Below, in pieces: positions 55,514 to 64,000 of a stretch of DNA of 64,000 bases (positions are counted from its first letter, which is position 1; every line of letters begins with the position of its first letter). The DNA comes from Branchipolynoe longqiensis. Its lineage: Eukaryota > Annelida > Polychaeta > Phyllodocida > Polynoidae. Below the pieces are notes generated by a model. It was given only the letters and a program-made list of their open reading frames with translations, had not been told where the DNA came from and ran no database searches. The translations under genes were made by a program, and so were the position numbers. The stretch spans positions 29,670,363 to 29,734,362 of the forward strand of contig CM059194.1 of assembly GCA_030323885.1 (NCBI GenBank), read 5' to 3'.

Positions 55514-58500
55514 CACACACTGACTGTGTGCCATTCACACACTGACTGTGCCCATTCACACACTGACTGTGCCCCATTCACACACTGACTGTGCGCCATT
55601 CATACACTGACTGTGCCTCATTCATACACTGACTGTGCCCCATTCACACACTGACTGTGCCCCATCCACATACTGACTGTGCGCCATTCACACACTGGCT
55701 GTGCCCCATTCACACACTGACTGTGCCCCATACACACACTGACTGTGCGCCATTCATACACTGACTGTGCCTCATTCATACACTGACTGTGCCCCATTCA
55801 CACACTGACTGTGCGCCATTCATACACTGACTGTGCCTCATTCATACACTGACTGTGCCCCATTCACACACTGACTGTGCCCCATTCACACACTGACTGT
55901 GCCCCATTCACACACTGACTGTGCACCATTCATACACTGACTGTGCCTCATTCATACACTGACTGTGCCCCATTCACACACTGACTGTGCCCCATTCACA
56001 CACTGGCTGTGCCCCATTCACACACTGGCTGTGCCCCATTCACACACTGACTGTGCCCCATACACACACTGACTGTGCCCCATTCACTCACTGACTGTGC
56101 CGCATTCACTCACTGACTGTGCCCCGTTCACTCACTGACTGTGCCCAATTCACTCACTGACTGTGCCCCATTCACACACTGACTGTGCCCCATTCACACA
56201 CTGACTGTGCCCCATTCACTCACTGACTGTGCCCCATTCACTCACTGACTGTGCCCCATTCACACACTGACTGTGCCCCATTCACAGACTGACTGTGCCC
56301 CATTCACACACTGACTGTGCCCCATTCACACATTGAGTGTGCCCATTCACACACTGACTGTGCCCCATTCAATGACTGACTGTCCCCCATTCACTCACTG
56401 ACTGTGCCCCATTCATACACTAACTGTGCCCCATTCACACAATGACTGTGCCCCCTTTCACACACTGACTGTGCCTCATTCATACACTGACTGTGCCTCA
56501 TTAACTCACTGACTGTGCCTCATTCATACACTGACTGTGCCCCATTCACTGACTGACTGTGCCCCATTTACTCACTGACTGTGCCTCATTCACCCACTGA
56601 CTGTGCCCCATTCACACACTGGCTGTACCTCATTCATACCCTGAATGTGCCCCATTCACACACTGGCTGTGCCCCATTCAAACACTGACTGTGCCTAATT
56701 CATACACTGGCTGTGCCCCGTTCACACACTGACTGTGCCCCATTCACTCACTGACTGTGCCCATTCACACACTGACTGTGTCCCATTCATACACTGACTG
56801 TGCCCCATTCACTCACTGACTGTGCCCATTCACACACTGACTGTGTCCCATTCATACACTAACTGTGCCCCATTCACACACTGGCTGTGCCCCATTCACA
56901 TACTGACTGTGCCTCATTCATACACTGACTGTGCCTCATTAACTCACTGACTGTGCCTCATTCATACACTGACTGTGCCCCATTCACTGACTGACTGTGC
57001 CCCATTTACTCACTGACTGTGCCTCATTCATACACTGACTGTGCCCCATTCACACACTGACTGTGCCCCATTCACACACTGACTGTGCCTCATTCAACCA
57101 CTGACTGTGCCTCATTCAACCACTGACTGTGCCTCATTCAACCACTGATTGTGCCTCATTCAGACACTGACTGTGCCCCATTCACACACTGACTGTGCCC
57201 CATTCACACACTGACTGTGCCCCATTCACATACTGACTGTGCCCCATTCACATACTGACTGTGCCTAATTCATACACTGGCTGTGCCCCATTCACACACT
57301 GACTGTGCCCCATTCACTCACTGACTGTGCCCCATTCATACACTGACTGTGCCTTATTCATACACTGACTGTGCCCCATTCACTCACGGACTGTGCCCAT
57401 TCACGCACTGACTGTGTCCCATACATACACTAACTGTACCCCATTCCCACACTGGCTGTGCCCCATTCACATACTGACTGTGCCTCATTCATACACTGAC
57501 TGTGCCTCATTCACACACTGACTGTGCCCCATTCACACACTGGCTGTGCCTCATTCAACCACTGGCTGTGCCTCATTCAACCACTGACTGTGCCTCATTC
57601 ACACACTGACTGTGTCCCATTCACACACTGACTGTGTCTATTCACACACTGACTATGTCCAATTCACACACTGACTGTGCCCATTCACTCATGGACTGTG
57701 CCCCATTCACACACTGACTGTGCCTTATTCATACACTGACTGTGCCCCATTCACACGCTGGCTGTGCCCCATTCACAAACTGACTGTGCCTCATTCATAC
57801 ACTGACTGTGCCTCATTCATACACTGACTGTGCCCCATTCACTCACTGGCCATGCCCCATTCATACACTGACTGTGCCTTATTCATACACTGACTGTGCC
57901 CCATTCACTCAAGGACTGTGCCCATTCACACACTGACTGTGTCCCATTCACACACTGACTGTGCCCCATTCACTCACTGGCCATGCCCCATTCACACACT
58001 GAGTGTGCCCTGTTCATACACTCAGTGTGCCTCATTCATACACTGAGTGTGCCCTGTTCATACACTCACTGTGCCTTATTCATACACTGACTGTGCCCCA
58101 TTCACACACGGACTGTGCCCATTCACACACTGACTGTGTCCCATTCAGACACTGACAATGTCCAATTCACATACTGACTGTGCCCCATTCACACACCGAC
58201 TGTGCCTCCTTCATACACTGACTGTGCCCCATTCACACACTGACTGTGCCTCATTCATACACTGACTGTGCCTCCTTCATACACTGACTGTGCCACATTC
58301 ACTCACTGACTGTGCCTCATTCATACACTGAGTGTGCCCTGTTCATACACTGACTGTGCCTCATTCATACACTGACTGTGCCCCATTCACACACTGAGTG
58401 TGCCCCATTCACACACTGACTGTGCCCCATTCACACACTGACTGTGCCCCATTCACACACTGACTGTGCCCCATTCAATCACTGACTGTCCCCCATTCAC

Positions 58501-58845
58501 TCACTGACTGTGCCACATTCACTCACTGACTGTGCCTCATTCATAGACTGACTGTGCCCCATTCACACACTGACTGTGCCCCATTCACACACTGACTGTG
58601 CCTCATTCACATACTGACTGTGCCTCATTCATAGACTGACTGTGCCCCATTCACACACTGACTGTGCCCCATTCACACACTGACTGTGCCTCATTCATAG
58701 ACTGACTGTGCCCCATTCACACACTGACTGTGTCCCATTCACACACTGACTGTGTCCCATTCACACACTGACTGTGTCCCATTCACACACTGACTGTGCC
58801 TATTTTCCCACTAACTGTGTCCAATTCAGGCACTCCAAATCTAAA
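55514..58845. repeat. 3.3-kb minisatellite, 22-bp unit, about 150 copies
   Basis: The unit is CCCCATTCACACACTGACTG plus TG. Variants are T for C in CATTCATACAC, CACTCACTG, CCTCATT, and occasional 1-bp deletions. The repeated phrase ACTGACTGTGCC runs almost without a break. Higher-order blocks are visible, for example the CACTCA variants clustered near 56090-56270 and repeated runs of mixed units near 56480-57040. The array sits just upstream of the signal-peptide exon. Confidence 0.95.
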
Positions 58846-58921
58846 TCTTACAAAATGTGCCAAATGCAATACGTTTACTTGTATGACCCCATTACCTGTG
58901 GTGCTCCTTGGATAAGGTACT

Positions 58922-59412
58922 ACCGGACGAGATGGTCGACTAAGTAGGATGCTCACTTCCCATGTGGGAGGTCATGAGTTCAAACCTCGGTTTGATTGAT
59001 TGGTGGTTTCTTTATGCCGTGTCGGTAGCATAGGCCATATTCAGGTTGAGAATTGTTTGTTCTTTATTCAATCATTGCTTTTACATGTAAAAGCATACAA
59101 TCAAGTATGTGTCAATAGACACTTATTAAATTATAGAGCTCGGCTGAGTCAATCCAATGACTTAGACAATTAACACTTTGTTATTGTCTTAATACCAGGT
59201 GATCAGCATTACTAATACAGAGTAAGGTTCGATTGACACGCTGTCAAAATAATATGACTGAGTAGGCTATTTCCTGACATTATCAGCACAATGCCCTCCG
59301 AGTGGAGCAGCACTATTAAGCCGTCAGGAGTGCACATTGCCACAAGTTGATTCTTATCCTGCTCTAGCATAATATGTTGCCAGGTCATGAAACCCCAATG
59401 AGCGAACAAGTA
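58922..59412 (+). mobile_element. SINE-A interrupted by LINE-tail repeat E
   Basis: The head (GACGAGATGGTCGACTAAGT, GAGTTCAAACCTCGG) is separated from the body (GCTGAGTCAATCCAATGAC onward, 59143) by an inverted repeat-E insertion at about 58999-59142. The 3' end reads GTTGCCAGGTCATGAAACCC. Confidence 0.75.
58999..59142 (-). mobile_element. Repeat E fragment inside SINE-A
   Basis: TTGATTGATTGGTGGTTTCT, TATTCAATCATTGCTTTTAC and AATCAAGTATGTGTCAATAG. The far end is truncated near CTTATTAAATTATAGAG. Confidence 0.7.
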
Positions 59413-59466
59413 TGCCACACTAGGTATTACGAGGTGCCATACGCATAGATCCCCCCCCCCCTGCCC

Positions 59467-59503
<37 letters not shown>

Positions 59504-60126
59504 AGGCGGCATCAGGCTAATGAAACATGCATTTTCTGGTCAGACGAAACATGCATTTTCTGGTCAGAAACACATGCTCCTGGCAAATTGCTCTACCCCC
59601 CCCCCCCCCCCCGCCCCTTCCATCAACTGCCATAGATTGCTTGTTAGAGAAGGTCCGGTAGAACTGCTTCACTCCTGTCTAATTTCCAAGGTTCAACAAA
59701 ATAAAGCTAATAGACAGACATTACTGACATTACTAGCTACCGCCGCCTCATCTCCAGAACTAGTCATAGCCACAATCTATTATAGTACATTAACTGGGAA
59801 GGCTCATAATCAACATTTCTATTTACAAATGTCATTCACTCTTTTTTTATGCGGTGTGGCTGGTAATTTTATGTGCAACAGGATCTGACCTGGGGCAGTT
59901 GTTAATTGGACGCGTGGGTGCTGTCATTTGCAGACCCTTACCTAAGAACTAATTCCCTTAGCTTAGCTTGAACCAAGTAGAGAGCTATATTGAGCCGGAG
60001 CAAATGTCTGCACTTCCGGTTAATCGGTCTTTACACAGAACCGACAGCGCTCAGGCAAGGCTGAGACGAATTAACCTGATTTAGGTTTTTACCGACTTGT
60101 GGCATTCTCACCAATTTCCGTTTCTC
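59413..60126. other. No gene recognised apart from poly-C tracts
   Basis: A 122-codon + frame starting at 59520 depends on a poly-C translation and a duplicated TTTTCTGGTCAGA, so it is judged non-coding. Confidence 0.5.
59450..59503. repeat. Poly-C tract
   Basis: Two C runs (10 and 32 bp) are separated by TGCCCTC. A third run is at 59596-59611. TTTTCTGGTCAGA is duplicated between them. Confidence 0.93.
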
Positions 60127-60484
60127 TTAAAGTTGCGTAATCCGATGGTTTAGAGTTTCTGACATTTTTCTGAGATAAATATATTAAACTGATCATTATA
60201 ATCTACCTTACTTTAGTTTGAAGTAACTTTTAATTGAAATGGCTACCTTTTGAGATTTTTGAAATTCAAACATGAGAAAATAATTTTGGCAAGCACCCCA
60301 ACACTCTGATACCATAGGCTTCTACATTAACAGGTTCCATTAAATCGACTCAGTGTTCCCTCCTATGTGGCAACAAATACTTAAAAAGTGCATCAGTATC
60401 TAAGTTAGATATGTAGAATCAAATCTAGATAATTGTTTTGATTTTGAAAATTTGATGCTTCATCGGACTACGCAACTTTAACAC
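60127..60484 (+). mobile_element. MITE-M, short form, complete
   Basis: Ends TTAAAGTTGCGTAATCCGAT and ATCGGACTACGCAACTTTAA. The compensating G/C pair in the two ends (GCGTA/TACGC) shows both ends came from one progenitor. Confidence 0.88.
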
Positions 60485-60545
60485 ATGTGGCTCCTCACAT
60501 ATTGACTTATTAAACCATGGGGTTGTGTATGTTGGCTACAGTGTA

Positions 60546-60692
60546 GCTACTGGATGCGGTGGCTGAATCGATAGAGTGCAGACCTCCCATGCGAAAGGTC
60601 GGGAGTTCAAATCCCGGTCAAGCCAAAGCAAAGATTCACAAAATTGATACTTGTTGCTTCCTAGCTTGGCTATTGACACATCAATCAATCAA
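60546..60692 (+). mobile_element. SINE-A head with (ATCA)n expansion
   Basis: GGATGCGGTGGCTGAATCGA and B box GGGAGTTCAAATCCCGG are well preserved. After CTAGCTTGGCTATTGACAC an (ATCA)n run replaces the usual body, then TAGGATAAAG. Confidence 0.75.
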
Positions 60693-60835
60693 TCAATCAA
60701 TCAATAGGATAAAGCTATAATAGGCCTTGGACCTGTTAGCCGCTCTTAATTAATAGAAATCGAGACAGTTCTTCAGATGTGGTGGATTGTAGCAACTGTC
60801 ACTGGCCCCAAGATATACGTAATGCTTGACCAGTG

Positions 60836-60920
60836 AAGGCATATCAGGACAGGTACCGACTTGTGACAGTGCACACTCATGGCGATTTTATAGTGCTGCC
60901 CCACTGGGAGATCAGGCCGG
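60836..60920 (-). mobile_element. SINE-A internal fragment
   Basis: GGACAGGTACCGACTTGTGA, CAGTGCACACTCATGGCG and CCCACTGGGAGATCAGGCC match the complement of the body. Confidence 0.75.
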
Positions 60921-61363
60921 TTGATAAAAGGAAACTCCAGCTGATGATTTGAAGCGTGTCAACTTATTACCGAAATGTCACAGCTCGGCTGTATGTCACT
61001 GTGTTTCACTTTGCCACTTGTAAGCAAACCCCCAAACAAGCAGCACACTTTATTATCATCTTCTAAAAAAAAAAGAAAAAAAAAAGAAAGAACACACCCA
61101 TGTTGATTGCCATTTAACTTCCAGATCAACAACAAAGGCCTTCTTTGAAACAAAAAACCCCCCACAAAAACCAGCCAAAAACTCACCTCACTATTTCTTC
61201 TAGTGAAATAGAGACTAAGTGTGGCAACAGACTCTGATATGACATTTGCATCATTATCGTTCACCATTTTTACCGGGTGCGGTGGCCTAATCGGCAGAGC
61301 GAGGGCCTCGCGTGCGGGAGACCGGGAGTTCGGTTCCCGTCAAGTCAAACCCATGACTTATAA

Positions 61364-61622
61364 AATTGATTGATTGGTGGTTTCTTTACGCCGTGTCGGC
61401 AGCATAGGCTATATTCACGGCAAGAATATTTTTTGTTTTTTATTCAACCATCGCCTTTACATATAATGTAAAAACATACAATCAAGTATGTGTCAATAGT
61501 CACTTATGAATTTTTAAAAGCTCACAATCATATAATTTGTGGTCAAGGTAAATAAAACAGATAAAATAGATAAATTAATTGATAAACATTGTTTTAATGA
61601 ACTATATGAGGGATATGACATC
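61364..61622 (-). mobile_element. Repeat E (LINE 3' tail-like), inside SINE-A
   Basis: On the minus strand it ends GGCGTAAAGAAACCACCAAT followed by (CAAT)n, like a non-LTR element 3' end. Shared words: TTCAACCATCGC, ACAATCAAGTATGTGTCAAT, ATCATATAATTTGTGG. Copies also occur at 32720, 38324, 54755 and 58999. No coding is seen. Confidence 0.75.
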
Positions 61623-61820
61623 TAAAATTGACACTTGTCACTTCCTAGCCTGGCGCTCAGCATTAATAGGATAGGGCAAGGACTATTTGGCTCAGTGTCA
61701 GGATAATGTGCCTGAGTGGGATATCGGGTCATGGTGCTGATGGCCTGGTCTCCCAGTGGGGCAGCACTATAATGTCGCCATGAGTGCACACTGTCACAAG
61801 TCGGTACTCATCCTGATATG

Positions 61821-61922
61821 CATTTGCATTTGTGGGGTGTTCGTGACCTAGCGGTCACTGGCTGCAGAACTGCAGCATTGGATATACGGCGCCGTTAAAA
61901 CGGCCCGGTTTTGCTAGTTTTT
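61821..61922. mobile_element. 102-bp insertion with 8-bp duplication and three hairpins
   Basis: It interrupts SINE-A at CTGATATG, which is duplicated at 61813-61820 and 61923-61930. Inside are three perfect hairpins in a row: GTGACC-TAGC-GGTCAC (61843-61858), GCTGCAG-AA-CTGCAGC (61861-61876), GCCGTT-AA-AACGGC (61891-61904). It has no terminal inverted repeats and no coding. An 8-bp duplication would fit hAT, but the ends do not. Confidence 0.8.
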
Positions 61923-62041
61923 CTGATATGACCTTAGATGTTGCCAGGATGTAAAACGCCAACAACCAACCAACCAATCAATCATTACCGTTAGATTAGC
62001 ATCTCATTTGAAGGGTAGCCTCGGGAGGTTGCTGTAGAAAG

Positions 62042-62138
62042 ATGGCGGCAGAAGTTTGTGTGAACAAAAAAAGTGGATCTGAATGTTTTATCAAAAGAAA
62101 TGGACTTGTGAGAGGCCGAGTAGCAGCTGGAGATCAGG
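62042..62138 (+). CDS. Candidate first coding exon, unrecognised
   Basis: AAGATGGCGGC (a YY1-like start-site motif) opens a 32-codon frame rich in Lys and Gly, ending GATCAG|GTGACC. The sequence sits directly after SINE-A and is not obviously repetitive. The frame stays open past the donor, so the boundary is uncertain. Some repeats here (MITE-V) also carry AAGATGGCGGC, which is a reason for caution. Confidence 0.25.
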
Positions 62139-62515
62139 TGACCGGAAGTGAAGTATTGTTCAGGTCTGTTGAATACAGGAGAATTTGGAGGTACCCAACA
62201 CACATAAAGTTAGAATGGCTGGAGGCCTGGAACCATGCCACAGTCATTATTTGTGATAACCTGTGTTATTACAATATGTATATATTTAACCGATCGGCTA
62301 TTCCACCCCCGCTTAAGGCGAGCCTACGTGTTAATATTGATATATATGTAATTTTCCATGTGAATTTCCTTGGCCCGCCGTGGCCCGTCGCCGCCTCTCG
62401 TCCCGCCCGCAGGTTGACCGCTTCAGTCGGTGTACTTCCCGGGCTAAGGTCGGACAGCCAGAGTATCATAGAAATACGGTTCTTGTCCCTTCCCCGCATC
62501 TATATACCAGAATAG

Positions 62516-63407
62516 TCTCCCATTATTACAACTAACTGGCTATCCTCACCGCCATTCGGTGTGTGTATTAAAAGAGTTTAATTAATCCAGAAATACACAG
62601 GCACCATAGATGGTGCTGCTGCTGTCACTGTTAATCAGCCTATGTTAATGTGTCTACCATGTAAAAGATCGCTACGTTAAGTTATGTTTCCAATAATACT
62701 ATGTCTATTAATATCCCTGCAGAAGGGTTAATCGGCGGCTTAAGGCCTACCAGGCATGAGGCCCTTATATATATATAAAACAATCGAATATCAAAGACAA
62801 GTTCACCCTAGCGGTTAATCTACAATAAGACTGGAGAATAGTAAAGAATGCAAGGAACGTTCCAATCACTTTCCAAGAGCTCACAGCTTTATTCTTACCC
62901 TAACTAACAGAGTTGTTTCAATTAACATGTGTAGTAAAGCTGGATCAAACCGCTCCCCTGTAATTTAATGAAAACAAGTTTAGAATTCCGACAATAAGAG
63001 TCTAAATCTCGTGTAAAACATCAGAGCGTGCATAAAGTATGTCTGACAGGTCAGAGCCCGAACGCTCGACCTCTCACCATTGCTAGGAAAGTCACAATTG
63101 ACGTATCCTAGCAATGCTTTACAGCAGGGAACCCGGCCCCGCAAATAGTGGCAAATGCGAGTCTGGTGAGTAGGCCGCATCTCAGAATGCGAGCTAATCA
63201 GCCCAGGCCCGCATTTCCACTGGTCGAGTAGTCACACCCACTTCATATATATATATATATATATATATATGAGTATAAATGCAAGGGAAACATGTACATC
63301 TTATATTTCCTCTGTGCACATCGGTGGAGTTCCCTCCATCTGTTGGGTTAATTGCCGGGCGGGCGCCCCTCCTGGCGTCACATACTGGAGGTAATTATAT
63401 AAATACA
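62516..63407. other. No feature seen except (TA)n
   Basis: TA runs at 62767-62778 and 63246-63270. The rest is unrecognised. Confidence 0.5.
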
Positions 63408-63595
63408 CAGTAAAACCTATTTAAATCGACCGACCATGCCACCGACTTTAAATGGTCCATTTAAGGAGATGGTCGGTTTAAGGAGTCCCCCCCCCCCTCC
63501 TGTTGTAATGGGCAATTGTTTGGGACCAAATAAATCGATTGATAGAGGGGAGTGGTCAATCTGTGGAGGTGGTCGGTTAGAGAGGCTTTACTGTG
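63408..63595 (+). mobile_element. MITE-P copy
   Basis: ACAGTAAAACCTATTTAAAT to GGTTAGAGAGGCTTTACTGT. A poly-C run interrupts it at 63486-63497. The RTE relic starts at its right edge. Confidence 0.85.
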
Positions 63596-64000
63596 TGCTA
63601 TCCACCCTACTATATGGAGCCGAGGACATATGACAGGTGAAAAAGCTGCAAGCCTTCATGATGCAACATCTGCATTCGATCTTGAGGATAACCTGGAAGG
63701 ACAAAGTGACAAACAGGGAAATACTCAAGCGGACGCGGCTGTCTATCCTCTATGGAAGATCTTCTGATCAGAAAGAACCTCCGGTGGACTGGAGACGTGA
63801 TGAGGATGTCAACAAACAGGCTACCAAAGCAGATCCTCTATTCTCAATTGTCTTCTGGTCAGAGAAAGAGAGGACACCCTCGTCTCCGGTTCAAGGATAC
63901 TATCAAGAGAAACCTGAAGCTGAGAGACATTAGGACTGACTCATGGACATCATTCTCACAGTAGAGAGCTAAATGGAGAGCGGTGGTTAAGAAATAAAGG
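63594..64000 (+). pseudogene. Decayed RTE-like reverse transcriptase C-terminal relic
   Basis: Broken frames read STLLYGAED, LQAFMMQHLHSILRITWKDKV, TNREILKR, then after a frameshift near 63750 LRWTGDVMRMS, LPKQILY, GQRKRGHPRLRFKD and RAKWRAV. This order matches the non-LTR ORF2 C-terminus, in a lineage different from the 29.7-kb copies. A TGA at about 63631-63633 stands where the W-T of YGAETWT is expected. It begins right after MITE-P copy 63408-63595 and runs off the window. Confidence 0.8.

Larger units (their letters stand above)
61270..61985 (+). mobile_element. SINE-A carrying two nested insertions
   Basis: The head (GGGTGCGGTGGCCTAATCGG, B box GGGAGTTCGGTTCCCG) spans 61270-61363. Repeat E interrupts it at 61364-61622. 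The body resumes with ACTTGTCACTTCCTAGCCTG. A 102-bp structured insertion with an 8-bp duplication lies at 61821-61922. The 3' end (TATGACCTTAGATGTTGCCA) and CAACCAACCAATCAATCA tail follow. Confidence 0.88.

Noticed and set aside
55514..58845. CRISPR-like array
   Set aside because: The 22-bp units are contiguous with no unique spacers. It is a eukaryotic minisatellite.

Overview
The window reads as a gene-poor stretch of an animal nuclear genome, most likely a mollusc. The reasons are the absence of compact or operonic coding, very many microsatellites and minisatellites, dozens of SINE and MITE copies, RTE-type non-LTR retrotransposon remnants, and one SINE (35925-36235) that matches, from memory, a tRNA-derived SINE very common in molluscan genomes. 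No database was searched, so the species is not assigned.

Only one gene is well supported. It is a two-coding-exon gene on the minus strand (exons 55387-55283 and 52524-52316). It encodes a 100-residue secreted precursor with a signal peptide, a Lys-Arg processing site and a six-cysteine, EGF-like C-terminal domain. The exon phases match, both splice junctions are canonical, and AATAAA signals lie about 110 nt after the stop. The intron (52525-55282) carries a 70-bp polypurine minisatellite and a fold-back repeat. Upstream of the first visible exon lies a 3.3-kb array of a 22-bp unit. Three further exon candidates (15399-15462, 18887-18961, 62042-62138) are weak.

Everything else is repeat. 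Family names here are mine. SINE-A is tRNA-headed and has about 28 copies or fragments. SINE-B is tRNA-headed. SINE-C is the molluscan type. MITE-M has TTAA-flanked ends and occurs as 355-bp and 520-bp forms. MITE-P is about 185 bp with ACAGTAAAACC ends. MITE-V is about 400 bp with 39-bp inverted ends. MITE-S is about 490 bp with long inverted ends. A set of elements with GTCACAC-type or GTACACAC-type ends shows TTA/TAA target duplications where these can be read and resembles PIF/Harbinger MITEs. A 3.18-kb TTA-flanked element lies inside a minisatellite. Two nearly identical RTE 3' ends and one decayed relative are also present.

Layout: 1-15 kb, SINEs and MITEs with no gene. 15-19 kb, a GC-rich patch, a 1-kb AT-rich tandem array, and a GTCACAC element with a self-complementary core. 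19-22 kb, MITE-S, M and P clusters. 23-26 kb, microsatellites. 26.8-31.4 kb, MITE-V cluster, two fold-back minisatellites and an RTE end. 32-38 kb, P, M, SINE and RTE copies. 38.8-43.5 kb, an 80-bp minisatellite split by the 3.18-kb element, then MITE-S. 44.6-47.6 kb, two GTCACAC elements, one inserted into the target duplication of the other, with the inner one holding a 1.9-kb TGTC hairpin. 49-54 kb, poly-G and polypurine tracts running into the gene. 55.5-58.8 kb, the 22-bp array. 59-64 kb, nested SINEs, a three-hairpin insertion, MITE-M, MITE-P and an RTE relic at the right edge.
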